Shown: positions 13,330 to 24,663, numbered from the stretch's first letter. The stretch: DNA of 64,000 bases from Elephas maximus indicus (GCF_024166365.1 NC_064819.1:207601293-207665292), one strand, 5' to 3'. A program made the numbers and translations. The notes: generated from the letters alone by a model not told the origin.

Positions 13330-13640
13330 AATTTGTATTTGCCCTTACACTATCCAACTTTCAAACACAAAGATCTTTTTACCCAGCAATTCCACTTAGA
13401 AGCGTATATCTTACAGAGACATATTTACATGTGAAATGACCCACAGACATTGCAGCATTGCCTCTGACAGCAAAAGGCTGGAAGTAGGCTAAACGTCCAT
13501 CAGTAGTTAAATAGTTGTACAGCCATATAATGGAACGTTGGAATGCTGTGTAGCCATAAAGAAAATACATAAAGTAGATCACATGTGCTGATAGGAGATA
13601 TCATCAAGGTCTTTTAAGTGAAAAGACATGTAAGGCTGAG
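13330..13640 (+). mobile_element. L1M-type 3' fragment
   Basis: ACCCAGCAATTCCACTTAGA ... CATTGCAGCATTGCC ... AAACGTCCATCAGTAG ... CATATAATGGAA is the well-known order at the 3' end of old mammalian L1 copies. Confidence 0.75.
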
Positions 13641-13689
13641 TAAAGAGCCTTCGAGAAGTTGAATAAGTTGCCTAAAATAACATTACTAT

Positions 13690-13872
13690 TAAGGCGTAGT
13701 GGTTAAAGCGCTAGACTGCTGACCAAAAGGTCAGTGATTTAAAACCACCAGTGGGTCCCCAGGAGAAAGATGTGGCAGTCTGCTTCTGCAGAGATTTACA
13801 GCCTTGGAAACCCTATGGGGTTGCTGTGAGCTGGAACTGACTCGACCACAGTGGGTTTCGTTTTGGTTTTAT
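13690..13872 (+). mobile_element. AfroSINE, long subtype
   Basis: Head GGCGTAGTGGTTAAAGCGC, middle AGAAAGATGTGGCAGTCTGC, tail GAGCTGGAACTGACTCGACC and GTTTCGTTTTGGTTT. Confidence 0.93.
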
Positions 13873-14708
13873 TAAGTTGGAGAGTTAGTATTAGAATTCA
13901 GCTCTGTCTGGTACAAGTCCTGTTCTTAATGGGAACTATAGTTTTTCTGCTCTGAAAAACTCAAATTGTTAATAAGATAGACTGCTTCTTGGTAGGTGGC
14001 CATATCTTCTATGATTCTGTGAATCCATTGTTTCTTTGGATGGTTTTTTCGAGGAGTAGGGGACGCAGTATAGGTGGGGAACTGACTGCACGACTTCTCT
14101 ATTTAACTATTGTTTAGTGACCAATTTATTAAATCTTTCCCCTGCACATCTTTTACAGACTTCCAGGACAAGCAGGGGAGCTATGGTTTAATATTTCTTC
14201 CTGGGGTTTGGGAGTCCACTTGAAGCTAAAAGACCTAACATTGGGAAACAGAAAATTTGCCCCATCTCCCCCGCATCATCCTCTAGTATTTTATACTTTA
14301 AAGAAAGCCAAGTACTTATTATGGAAAAACCTTTTTCATTCTGAAAGGAAAAGCATTCAGCAAACTAGAATATTAACAGTTGTTGAAAGGCATGTGGTAA
14401 CGTCATAATTCAGTTCACAAAAGAAAATGAAGGGAGACTTCTTATCTAATTAAAACAGCTTGGGGAAAGAAAGTAGGTAAAGGGTAATTACTTAACTTGG
14501 CATTTGGCCCAAAAAAGAAGTTAGTGTTTCTTTCTTGTAAAAACAGCCAGGAAAACTCAAATTATAATACTTGCTTTAGAACTATAGGGAATTTTTTTAT
14601 CCCTGAATTCCATGGTACTCGACACACACAAATTATTTGGCCCTTGAAACCTTTGTTAAAAAAAGCAATCATTGGTGTCTTGATAGATGAGGAAGCTAAG
14701 TGAGATTA

Positions 14709-14855
14709 CCCGTTGCCATTGAGTTGATTTCGACTCATAATGACCCTATAATACAGAGTAGCACTGCCCCATATGGTTTCCAAGGAGTGCCTGGTGGATT
14801 TGAGTTGCCAACCTTTTGTTTAGCAGCCGTAGCTCTTAACCACTACACCACAAAA
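14709..14855 (-). mobile_element. AfroSINE, short subtype
   Basis: Reverse tail GCCATTGAGTTGATTTCGAC at left, reversed head CTCTTAACCACTACACCAC at right. Confidence 0.92.
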
Positions 14856-15044
14856 CAATTTAAAGGCCCAATCTCTGGAATCTTATTCACCCTCTTACGT
14901 CTAGTTTCTATGGTTTAGTTTTCACTGCTTTTAGCAAGTAGAAGAAACACTGCTTGACAAAATAGGCTTGGTATTTCCTAGAGTTACCCTGGGTTTTTTG
15001 GCTGTTGTTTATTTTTACTTTAATCTGCTTGAAGTTTTCCATGT

Positions 15045-15200
15045 TAACATGGTGTTGAGTGTGGTCTATGGGGTAGTCTCAAAACCTGGGTTCTATTTCC
15101 GGACTTTTGTTAACTAGCTTTGGGTCCCTGGGCATATCAATTTACCTGGCTAGGGCTCAGTTTCTTTATCTGTAAATGAGGAAATTTGTGTTAAATCAGA
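15045..15200 (+). repeat. MIR element
   Basis: AAAACCTGGGTTCTATTTCC ... TAGCTTTGGGTCCCTGGGCA ... TTTCTTTATCTGTAAATGAG is a MIR core. Confidence 0.65.
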
Positions 15201-15239
15201 TAAATTCTTATCAAGAACTGCAATATATAAAATGTCATT

Positions 15240-15332
15240 GTTGGGTGCCATAGAGCTGAATCTGACTCATAGTGACCCTATAGGACAGAGCAGAACTGTC
15301 TCATAGGGTTTCCTAGGCTGTAATCTTTAGGG
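15240..15332 (-). mobile_element. AfroSINE fragment, long subtype
   Basis: Tail half only: GGTGCCATAGAGCTGAATCT to GGCTGTAATCTTTA. It abuts a + strand AfroSINE, so the two form an inverted pair. Confidence 0.85.
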
Positions 15333-15490
15333 GGAGCCCTAGTGGTGCAGTGGTTAAGAGCTATAGCTGCTAACAAAGAGGTCAGCATTTCGAATACACC
15401 AGCCGCTCCTTAGGAACGCTACGGGGCAGTTCTACTCTGTCCTATAGGGTCACTGTGAGTCGGAATTGACTTGACGGCAATGAGTAATGG
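15333..15490 (+). mobile_element. AfroSINE, short subtype
   Basis: Head GGAGCCCTAGTGGTGCAGTG, tail GAGTCGGAATTGACTTGACG. Inserted next to or into the reversed fragment on its left. Confidence 0.93.
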
Positions 15491-15603
15491 GACATTTGTA
15501 AAAAAACAGGTAAACGTATAAATGAATTCTTGAAGTTCCTTGCAAAATAAAGGTAACCCCCAACCCTCAATATGGAAGCCAGTTAATGTTGAGTTGATTC
15601 TGA

Positions 15604-16390
15604 CTAACTGGAAGACAGCTACCTGGTTAACAAACTGGAAGAGATCCATATCTGTGCCCATTCGAAGAAACGTGATCTAACAGAATGCAGAAATTATCGA
15701 ACAATGTCATTAATATCACATGCAAGTAAAATATCGCTGAAGATCACTCAAAAGCAGCTGGAGCAGAGCATTGACAGAGAACTACCAGAAATTCAAGACG
15801 GATTCAGAAGAGGATGTGGAACCAGGGATATCATTGCTGATGTCAGATGGATCTCAGATGAAAGCAGCGAATACCAGAAAGGTATTTACCTGTGTTTTAT
15901 TGACTGTGCAAAGGCATTCAACTGTGTGGAGCATAGCAAATTAAGTATAACATTGCAAAGAATGGGAATTCTGGAACACTTAATTGTGCTCATGCGGAAC
16001 CTGTTCAGAGAACAAGAGGCAGTTATTTGAACAGAACAAGGGGATGCTGTGTGGTTTAAAGTTAGGCAAGGTGTGGGTAAAGGTTGTATCCTTTCACCAC
16101 GCTTAATCAATCCGTATGCTGAGCAAACAATCAGAGAAGCGAGACTATATGAAGAAAACGTGGCATCAGCATTGGAGACTAACAACCTTCGATATGCAGA
16201 TGACATTATCTTGCTTGCTGAAAGTGAAGAGGACTTGAAGCATTTACTGATGAAGACCAAAGACTACAGCCTTCATTATGGATTACACCTCAACATAAAT
16301 AAAACAAAAATCCTCACAACTGGAACAATAAGCAACATCGTGATAAACAGAGTAAAGGCTGAAGTTGTCAAGGATTTCATTTTACTTGGA
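15604..16390 (+). mobile_element. RTE-clade LINE, 5' part of split copy
   Basis: Encodes decayed reverse transcriptase. Visible blocks are SLISHASKISLKITQKQLEQ (fingers), CFIDCAKAFNCVEHSKLS (motif A, DCAKAFN), GVGKGCILSP (motif B region; usual form GVRQGCILSP) and RYADDIILLAESEEDLKHLL (motif C, YADD at 16193-16204). Stops split the frame, for example near 16028. The copy is 5' truncated. It is cut at 16390 by an LTR-like insert and resumes near 17009. Confidence 0.9.
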
Positions 16391-17003
16391 CTCATGTGGG
16401 GGGAATTAACTACTTTTGTGTGTGGCCTTTCTAGCCATGGTCTTATAACTCCCACCCAGGTGATTGTGGTAGGGTAATTGTGGCCTACGAAGGGGACTGC
16501 TCAGTTCTGCCTTAAAAGGGAGCCAATTCCAAAGCAGACAGGAGGGGCCCACCACCACCAAGGAAGGAGAGACCAGCAGAAGAGACCCAGGAGCAGAGAC
16601 CTGGCAGTAGGAGATGCGCAGTGGACTTCCTGAGCCAGAGAGAAAAAGCTGAGTGCCTTCAGGCAGAGGCTGAGGTCCAGGGAGAGGCATTCCTGTGAGC
16701 ACTGCTGGGGAGAGGGTATCCTGATGGAAGAACTGTATCTTGAGTATTCTTGAGCCTGAATTGTAACTGTTACTTCCCTAATAAACCCCATAATTGTGAG
16801 TATGGTCTGTGAGTTCTGTGTGGCCATTGCAATGAATTATGGAACCCTGTGGGAGGCAGAGTTGGTACCAGAATTGGTAGAGATGGTGGGGAGAGGAGGA
16901 GTGTCTGACTGCCACTGCATAGGAATCAGCCTTGGGCTGTTGATCTTGGTTCTTCTTCCCCCTTGTGGGGTTAGAGGAGGTCAGACAGATCCCCTACATC
17001 ATT
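16391..17003 (+). mobile_element. LTR-like endogenous retroviral insert inside RTE
   Basis: About 610 bp that does not belong to the RTE. Near its left edge it has TGTGGGGGG (16395) and near its right edge CCCCTACA (to 16998), short inverted ends as in LTRs. It holds a polyadenylation-like AATAAA near 16779 and a later TGGTACCAGAATTGG that looks like a retroviral primer-binding site, so it may be an LTR plus a little internal sequence. TTGGA at 16386-16390 and TTGCA at the right edge could be a diverged target duplication. No retroviral protein is encoded. Confidence 0.55.
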
Positions 17004-17008
17004 TTTGC

Positions 17009-17585
17009 AATCCACAATCAACATCCATGGAAGCAGCAGTCAAGATGTATTGCATCGGGCAAGTGTGCTGCAAAAAACCTCTTCAAAGTGTTAAATAGCA
17101 AAGATGTCACTTTGAGGACTAAGGTGTGCCTGACCCAAGCCATGGTATTTTCAATCACCTCCCATGCATGTGAAAGCTGGACAATGAATAAGGAAGACCA
17201 AGGAAGAATTGACGCCTTTAAATTATTGTGTTGGTGAAGAATATTGAATATACCATGGACTGCCAGAAGAACAAACAAATGTGTCTTGGAAGAAGTACAG
17301 CCAGAATATTCCTTAGAAGCGAGGATGGTGAGACTCTGTCTCATGTACTTTGGACACGTCATCAGGAGGACCATTCCCTGGAGAAGGACATCATGCCTGG
17401 TAAAGCAGAGGGTCAGTGAAAAAAAGGAAGATCCTCAATGAGATGGACTGGCACAGTGGCTGCAACAATGGGCTCAAGCACAACAGGAATTACGAGGATG
17501 GCACAGGACGAGGCAGTGTCTCATTCGGTTGTACACGGGGTTGCTGTGTCAGAGCCAACTTGATGACACTTAACAACTGCAACAA
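17009..17585 (+). mobile_element. RTE-clade LINE, 3' part of split copy
   Basis: Continues the copy from 15604. It encodes ACESWTMNKEDQGRIDAFKL and, with frameshifts, a YFGHVIRR block of the RTE C-terminal domain, and ends in TTGATGACACTTAACAACTGCAACAA, the RTE 3' terminus with its AAC repeat. Confidence 0.9.
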
Positions 17586-17752
17586 TGGTGACCTCGTGTG
17601 TGTACGAGTAGAAATGTGTTCATAGGGTTTTCAATGACTGACTTTTCGGAAGTACATCACCAGGCTTTCTTCTGAGGTGTCTCTGGGTGGACTTGAACCA
17701 CCAACCTTTCAGTTGGCAGCTAAGCACTTTGCACCATCCACAGACACTCCAA
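17585..17752 (-). mobile_element. AfroSINE, CCTGGGTGG-type, 3' truncated
   Basis: GTTTTCAATGACTGACTTTT, CACCAGGCTTTCTTCTGAGG, and the reversed head CACCATCCACAGACACTCC. It starts exactly at the RTE 3' end. Confidence 0.82.
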
Positions 17753-17859
17753 GTATGGAAGACAACCATGAAATGCCTTTTTATAGATTATAGTTAGATT
17801 TTTGCCAAGCAACCTTGGAATTAAAAGATTTGTCCTGTTAATAAAGTGAGCAAATAATA

Positions 17860-18060
17860 ACAACTAGAACTTATTGAGTGCTTACTATGTGCCAATCACT
17901 GTTCTAAGCACATCACATGCATTTATTTATTTAATCTTCATTAATCCTCCATTTTTTGAATGCTGAACTAAAGGCAGAAAAGCTAAATAACTTGCCCAAG
18001 GTCATTTACCTGGTAAGCAGCAGAGCTGAACTTTGAACCTAGCAGTCTGACCCAGATCCT
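17860..18060 (+). repeat. MIR-type element
   Basis: ATTGAGTGCTTACTATGTGC ... GTTCTAAGCACATCACATGC ... CTTGCCCAAGGTCATTTACC is a MIR 3'-half pattern. Confidence 0.75.
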
Positions 18061-18361
18061 TGATCCTACTCAGTTTTCTTTAGGAAATGTTATCCCCAGA
18101 ACATTGCTTTACATCCAACTTTCCTGACAGAACCACAGAAGGATAAAACGTTGGAACTGGAGTGAACGTTGAGAGGCCAGTACATCCAAGTCTTTCACTT
18201 TATAAATGAGCACAACGAGGCTGATTTAAGAAGGGAAAAATAACCTCCTGGCTCAGATGAAAGTTCACTGTTTTTCACAAAGTTTCTCAAAGTGACTTTT
18301 ATAAGAATTTGCAACTTACAGGACTTAATTTTTTTTTTTTTTGTAAAGTTTACAAACAAGT

Positions 18362-18517
18362 TATTGTGTGCCGTCAAGTCGATTCCGACCCATATCGACC
18401 CTAGAGGGCAGAGTAGAACTGCACCATAGGGCTTCCAAGGGGCAGCTGGTGGATTCCAGCTGCCCACCTTTTGGTTAGCAGCCAAACTCTTAACCACTTC
18501 GCCACCAGAGCTCCTTA
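18362..18517 (-). mobile_element. AfroSINE, short subtype
   Basis: Reverse tail GCCGTCAAGTCGATTCCGAC, reversed head TCTTAACCACTTCGCCACC. The low divergence of the tail suggests a fairly young copy. Confidence 0.94.
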
Positions 18518-19078
18518 AAAACAAATAGCAAACTCCCAAAATGTAGATAGATAAGTTTTAAGGCTTAGAGTAAATGATCATTAGCTTAGAAAGTTATTTA
18601 CATTTTGTTGTAGTGAGTTTTCCACTCAGATCACCCAATGTAGCTAACAGAAGCATTTTAAAAACACACTAACCTTCACAGTTCTGCATTAATAGTTCAG
18701 TTATCGTAAAGAAAACTACTATAGTTAGAGAGTAAGGCTGTGCATATCTGAATGATTCTCGTTAAAATGCCCAAGGCCAAAAATTTTCAGCCACCCAAGA
18801 AGTACAATAATATTCCTGAATTTCAAATGTATACCAAATTAATTTCTTTCATAAAATTTTATTTATTTATTTTTTAATCTTAATTCCCACGCTTGCTGAA
18901 GTTTGGATGTTTGATATCTTTGGGAACCAACCAAAGAATGACTGTTTAGTTCAACCAAAGAACTCAAGAGCCAACCATGAAAGCCTAAACAATCAAGGTT
19001 TTTCTTCCTAGGGATTTCTTTCAAAGCTGAAATACAGCAAGTTGAATTTTATTTTTTTGTATCTTTAAGATACCATAA

Positions 19079-19294
19079 AAAAGCCCTAGTGGTGTAGTGG
19101 TTAAGTGCTCAGCCACTAACTGAAAATGCTGGGGGTTCGAACTTGCCAGCCATTCCACAGGAGAAAGATGTGGCAGTCTGCTTCCATAAAGATGTACAGC
19201 CTTAGAAACCCCATGGCGAAGTTCTCCTCTGTCCTACAGGGTTGTTGTGAGTCGGAACTGACCTGAAGGCAACAGGTTTAGTTTGAGTTTTTGG
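19079..19294 (+). mobile_element. AfroSINE, long subtype
   Basis: Head CCTAGTGGTGTAGTGGTTAA, middle AGAAAGATGTGGCAGTCTGC, tail GAGTCGGAACTGACCTGAAG. Confidence 0.93.
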
Positions 19295-19682
19295 TATAAA
19301 ATACCACGAAAGTCCCTTATTTTAGTGAGAAAAGTACATTTCATTTTAGAGAAGAAGCATAATGCTTATTTCATTGCTTTCTCTTGAGAGCTGGACAAAG
19401 GAGATTCAAGCTGATTTATTTCAAGTATGATGAGCCAAAGCAAAAAATATAGCAACTGCGAAATTTTCCTCTTAAGTTTTCTAAATGCTCTCTACTGAAA
19501 ACTAGAAATCAACACAATTAAATTTTTAGAACATTATGAGGAGAAACAGCTAAGAAAATAAGAGCCTTCCTTTTTGGTAACAAATGAACAAAAGATAATA
19601 TCTCTGCATACGATAAGGTCATTTAAATGAAAAAGAAAAAACTAAAGCGTATGAACAAACATTTGCAACTTCTAAACATTCT

Positions 19683-19835
19683 TAATTGGTGGCATAGTGT
19701 CTGGCTGCTAACCAAAAGGTCAGCAGTTTGAATCCACCAAGTGCTCTTTGGAAACCCTTTGGGGGCAGTTCTACTCTGTCCTATAGAATTGCTATGAGTC
19801 AGAATCGACTCTATGGCAACAGGTTTGGGTTTACG
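19683..19835 (+). mobile_element. AfroSINE, short subtype, 5' truncated
   Basis: Starts AATTGGTGGCATAGTG, lacks part of the head, tail GAGTCAGAATCGACTCTATG. Tandem with the next copy, only about 15 bp apart. Confidence 0.9.
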
Positions 19836-19850
19836 GGTAAACATTCTTAT

Positions 19851-20024
19851 GGAACCCTGGTGGCGTGGTGGTTAAGAGCTCAGGCTGTTAACCAAAAGGT
19901 TGGCAGTTTGAATCCACCAGCTGCTCCCTGGAAACCCTATGGGGCAGTTCTACTGTATCCTATAGGGTTGCTATGAGTCGGAATTGACTTGACGGCAATG
20001 GATTTTGTTTAGTTTTGTTTTTAA
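19851..20024 (+). mobile_element. AfroSINE, short subtype
   Basis: Head CCTGGTGGCGTGGTGGTTAA, tail GAGTCGGAATTGACTTGACG with a T/G-rich end. Confidence 0.94.
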
Positions 20025-20217
20025 CATTCTTTGGGGAAAGCAGCCGACTTCACTGTAATCAAGAGGATAACACCAAAAAAAAAACCAAACCATTGATGTC
20101 AAGTCAATTCTGGGAAATCAAAGGCCTTTTCAGGTTGTAAAGGAAAGATCTTCATGTAGGATAAAGTTATTTAAAATGTGTTATGGAGATACTGGCCAGG
20201 CCTCACAATCGAAGGCC

Positions 20218-20415
20218 TAACCCATTGCATTGAGTTGATTCCAACTCATAGCGACCCTATAGAACAGAGTAGAGCTGCCCCATAGGGTTTCCAAGGCTAT
20301 AATCTTTACGGAAGCAGAGTGCCACACCTTTCTCCCACGGAGTGGCTGAAGGGTTCAAATGGCCGACCTTTCAGTCAGCAGCCAAATGCTTAACCATCGC
20401 GTCACCAGGGTTCCT
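20218..20415 (-). mobile_element. AfroSINE, long subtype
   Basis: Reverse tail GCATTGAGTTGATTCCAACT, GGCTATAATCTTTACGG, reversed head CATCGCGTCACCAGGGTTCC. A stray tail fragment lies at 20083-20115. Confidence 0.93.
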
Positions 20416-20436
20416 TCTGTCAAAGACTTGTTGTTG

Positions 20437-20640
20437 TTCTTTTTAGGTGTTGTTGAGTTGGTTCCAACCCATAGCATCCCTACATACAACAGAACGAAAC
20501 ACTGCCTGGTCCTGTGCCATCCTCACAATCATTGTTATGTTTGAGCCCATTGTTGCAGCTGCTGTGTCAATCCTTCTCATTGAGGGTCTTTTTCGCTGAC
20601 CCTCTACTTTACCAGGCATGATGTACTTCTCTAGGGACTG
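20437..20640 (-). mobile_element. RTE-clade LINE 3' end, split copy
   Basis: Starts with the reversed AAC-repeat terminus TTGTTGTTCTTTTTAGGTGT, then CATCCTCACAATCATTGTTA and ATGATGTACTTCTCTAGGGA. It breaks at 20640 and the same element resumes near 21325. Confidence 0.88.
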
Positions 20641-20648
20641 TTACCTTC

Positions 20649-21325
20649 CAGGGATGGATTACCCAGTAAGCAAGGTAAGCATGTGCTTAGGGCATCAACA
20701 AAACAGGGCACCAGTGTCCAAAGCAAAGACCTATAGATGCCAAGCAGACAAGACACAAGGAAACGCGAGTGCTAGAGTGGAAAGGAACTGGCTGGGCACT
20801 AAATGAAATCAATACCAGTTCCAGTGTGTAAGAATGCGCCAGCTGGAAATAAAGTTCACACGGGGTCACAAAGGTGCCCACACACAAGGTTGTATAAGCT
20901 ATGAGGCCCCTACCACTTCAACACCTTCACTGACATCTGTCTCCTATGGTCCCTTCTCGTGTGACTGAAACTCCTTATTTTGGCGGGTCTCTTTCTAATA
21001 AACAAGAGATGGGCTGTCAAGTCTAACTCTTGGCTACAGTCATCCAATATGCAACTGGATCCAATGCAAGCAGTTACCGGGAAAAGATAGATTATATTAA
21101 TAGGTATCAGCCCTCTGATCCATTATGAGAGAACTGTCCTGTACGACCACGTCTGCTGATCCAGCAAGTCCAGACAGGAGGGCCAGCAACATAAATAAAT
21201 AAATATATATATACACACACATATATATATATATATATAAAACTCACGAATCCCACTTGGAAGCATGAGTAAGCAGAGGAGGGGACACCACAGATTATGG
21301 GTGCTTAGGGCCCTTACATGCCTTG
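20649..21325 (+). mobile_element. Unclassified insert with hAT-like terminus, inside RTE
   Basis: About 680 bp that interrupts the RTE. It begins CAGGGATGGATTACCCAGTA, the terminal motif of the palindromic elements at 27180 and 63479. The 11-mer GTGCTTAGGGC occurs near both ends (20683-20693, 21301-21311) as a direct repeat. The body is not palindromic, has no coding frame with motifs, and contains an AT-rich microsatellite at 21194-21240. No clear target duplication was found; the right boundary is uncertain. Confidence 0.5.
21194..21240. repeat. AAAT/AT/AC microsatellite
   Basis: Runs of AAAT, then (AT)n and (AC)n and (AT)n again; low complexity, probably polymorphic. Confidence 0.9.
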
Positions 21326-22110
21326 ATCCAGTCCCGTTTTCTCCTGATAACACATTCACAGTCCTTGAGACGAGGTCTCACCATTCTCGTTTCCAAGGAG
21401 CACTCTGGCTGTACTTCTTCCGAGACACATTTGTTTTTTCTTCTGGAAGTCCATGGTATATTCAATATTCTTCTCCAAAACCACGATTCAAAGGCATCAA
21501 TTCTTCTTTGGTCTTCCTTATTCATTGTCCAGCTTTCGCATGCACATGAAGCAACTGAAAATACCATGACTTGGGTCAGGCACCTTGGTTCTCAAAGTGA
21601 CATCTTTGCTTTTTAACACTTTAAAGAGGTCTTTTGAAGTAGATTTGCCCAATGCAATACCTCGTTTGATTTCCTGACTGCTTTTTTCATGGGTGTTGAC
21701 TGTGAATCAAAGTAAAATGAAATCCTTGACAATTTCAATATTCTCTCCATTTGTCATGATGTTGCTTATTGTTCCAGTTGTGAAGATTTTTGTTTTCTTT
21801 ATGTTGAGGTGTAATCCATACTGAAGGCAGTAGTCTTTGATTTTCATCAGTAAGTGCTTCAAGTCCTCTTCACTTTCAGGAAGCAAAGTTGTGTTACCTG
21901 CATATCTCGGGTTGTTTCTCCAATCCTGATGCTACATTCTTCTTCATATAGTCCAGCTTCGAGGATTATTTGCTCAGCATACAGATTGAGTAAGTATGGT
22001 GAAAGGATACAACCCTGACATACACCTTTTCTGATTTTAAACCACACAGAATCCCCTTGTTCTGTCTGAATGACTGCCTCTTGGTCTACGTGCAAGTCTA
22101 CGTACCTAAG
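21325..22110 (-). mobile_element. RTE-clade LINE, rest of split copy
   Basis: The - strand encodes ACESWTMNKEDQRRIDAFES, GVCQGCILSPYLLNLYAEQI and decayed neighbours. The YADD motif has become YAGN (near 21895), so the copy is dead. It is 5' truncated near 22110. Confidence 0.9.
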
Positions 22111-22390
22111 GCTTAGAAGACAATGCCAAATTCCCTTCCAAAGCTAGAATAGGTACGTGTCACTGAACCTTGTACCTTAAAGGACTTTCTCTTAGTTCCC
22201 GGCTGAATTTCAAGAGAAGCTTGAAGGAATATATATTTTATGGTCAACTCTAAAGAGATCAGAAGATCAGGTTACTGAAAACTACCCATCACAGCACTGC
22301 AATTCACAAGTGTCAAGGGCCAAAATCAGTTCAGATGAGTCATAAGACTCCAAGTAAAAAAATTACTTCTTAAAGTAAAAAAATTAGAAA

Positions 22391-22654
22391 CATCCAGTGG
22401 CCTTTGAGTCGATTCCAACTCACAGCAGCCCCTTCACAGGGTTTTCATTGCCTGATTTTTCAGAATTAGATGACCTGGCCTTTCTCCTAGGTTGTCTTAG
22501 TCTGCAAGTACATTGAAACCTGTTCAATATCACAGTAACCAACAAACCTCCACCGACAGACGGTTGGTGGCTGGGCTTGAGGTGCACTAACTGGAAACCT
22601 AACCTGGGTCTCTGGAATAGAAGGTGAGAATTCTACCACTGAACCACCGCTGCC
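22391..22654 (-). mobile_element. tRNA-Gly-headed SINE
   Basis: Read on the - strand, 22654-22581 resembles a whole tRNA-Gly: GCGGTGGTTCAGTGGTAGAA (A box) and CCCAGGTTAGGTTTCCAG (decayed B box). A body with GAAACC, CTAAGACAACCTAGG and GGCCAGG follows, then an AfroSINE-like tail GAGTTGGAATCGACTC. It is unlike the usual AfroSINE head and matches the copy at 51130-51469. It is a SINE and not a tRNA gene because the cloverleaf is decayed and continues into a body. Confidence 0.8.
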
Positions 22655-24165
22655 ACTCAACCTTTTGGTTAGCACCTTAAAACTACACACAGGTGGTAAT
22701 AGTGAAGAAAAAAAAGGGTCGTTATCACATTGATAAAATAGGCTATTGTCAGTGAGTAAAAGAAGGAACGTGTGTACATTTAATATAATGAGGTTGTTCA
22801 CCTCACCCCCACGTTGTCATTAAATCCACATTGTATCTTAGAGACACGGACTCTCAGAATCACAGAAAAAGTGCAGCTCCTTCTCCGGCCTGCTAAGGTG
22901 CTTGGAATTTTCATCAAAAAGCTTTAGGAAGCTTTGGATTCAATGGGAATATTTTCTGAAGAAATTAAACAAAGTAAAATATCGAGATTTGCTTGAAAAA
23001 ATGAACACAAATTACCTAATTATATTAGCCCTTTGCAGAAAACAAGCCTGAGAGAATGAAAGCCAAAATAGATCTTTTTTTTCATGGGGACTGAGAGGGA
23101 AAGGGGACATAAAGAGGCAGGATTGAAGGACAACAGAAGAGAAAAAATAAATCAGTTGCCAACAAGTAGATTCCAACTCGCTGTTCAAATAACCGGAACT
23201 AATTTATCTCAGTTAACATCCACCTTACTGCTACATCCACCACTGTACACCACTGGTTCCTAATGACACCCACTTCAGGGTTTTCTGTCATCGTGTTCGA
23301 TCTGGTCATTAATAACAGCCTCCACAGAAACAGAAATGAAACTAAGTTGAATCTTTATATGCATGATGTTAGTAAGATTACTGTGCCAAGTGTTCCAGCC
23401 AAGTGTTGACAGGAAATTAAGCCAGAATTCACAGAGGGAATGAATTTTCTGACATGTGTTGGATTTCAGCATATCATGCTTTCAGGCAAAGTGAAATAAG
23501 AAGAGCTGTGCTTGGCATTAAACCAACTGCCTCCCAGCCAGTGGCAGGACTTTGTTCCTATCACTAGTGACTCAGTGACTCATTGGGTTACCCTAAATAA
23601 ATCCCTTCACCATGGGGTTTTCAGTTTCTCCATTCATCCCAGGTAATCCCTATAAAGGATCTGAGGTCTCTAGATAAGAAGTGACATTTCCGTGGAATTT
23701 GGTCTTCATATGATACGAAACCTATGGCCTCGTAATTGCAGCTCTCAGCGTAGTTATAGCCATAAAGGCTTCTATTGTATTCTCAGAAGTAGCATTTGTA
23801 GCACTGATAGCTGCTGTGAGAGTACAGGCAAACATTACTCTTTCAGAAATCACAAAACTCAACCAAGATTTATTGCAATTTGAAGCAGGATTCAGAGCTA
23901 CCCTGCAATAACTAAACTGCCAAACTTACATAAGGCTGTTTCAAAATATGTTTAATATGGATCTTGCTTTTCAATATAATGCAATTCTGGGAAAGGGAGA
24001 CAATTGTACAACTGACACAAAACATCTGATTCTAGTTTGACCCATGGTTGTCATCTCTTGGAATTTTGTACACTCTCTGAACGACACTATTGCTGACTCT
24101 TGATTAAGGGAAGGCTCACGAGCTGCTGTTTGACCTGACCTAGATTGGGTCCCCTTCCCGCATGT
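22655..24165. other. Intergenic stretch, no gene recognised
   Basis: Mostly unique AT-rich DNA. A short AfroSINE-like tail is visible around 23155-23182. No coding frame with a motif. Confidence 0.5.
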
Positions 24166-24368
24166 CAGGTCCCTGGGTGGCAGAAACAACTTGTGCTCGA
24201 CTGTTAGTCAAAAGATTGGCAGTTCGAACCTATCCGGGGGCACTAAGGAAGAAGGGCTGGTCAATCTGCTTCTATAAAGATTACTGCCAAGAAAACCCTA
24301 TGGAGCAGTTCTGCTCTGTAACACATGAGTTGGAATCAATTTGATGGCGCCAGATTTGGTTTGGTTTT
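24166..24368 (+). mobile_element. AfroSINE, CCTGGGTGG-type
   Basis: Head GTCCCTGGGTGGCAGAAACA, B-box region GGCAGTTCGAACCTATCC, tail GAGTTGGAATCAATTTGATG, GTTTGGTTTT end. Confidence 0.92.
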
Positions 24369-24460
24369 CTCTGTGTCACATCTGCCTCTCTTTAGCCAGG
24401 TTTCTCCCGCTCCCCGCTATCCTGGGCTGCACCTCTTTTTCATTATTTGGTATAAGCATT

Positions 24461-24663
24461 GGAGTTCCCAGCGTGGTGCAAACGGTTAATGTGCTCAGCT
24501 GCTAAAGGAAAGGCTGGAATTTGGAGTCCACTCAGAGGCACTTGGGAAGAAAGGCTTGGTGATCTACTTTGAAAAAATCAGCCACTGAAAACCTACAGAG
24601 TTCTACTCTGACGCACATGGAGTTGCCATGCGTTGGAATCGACTTGATGGCAACTGGTCTGGC
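24461..24663 (+). mobile_element. AfroSINE, CCTGGGTGG-type
   Basis: Head region GGTGCAAACGGTTAATGTGC, middle GAAAGGCTTGGTGATCTAC and ATCAGCCACTGAAAACC, tail CGTTGGAATCGACTTGATGG. Confidence 0.92.

Noticed and set aside
15886-16260. 124-codon - strand frame
   Set aside because: Antisense to the RTE reverse transcriptase, which is the recognisable one.
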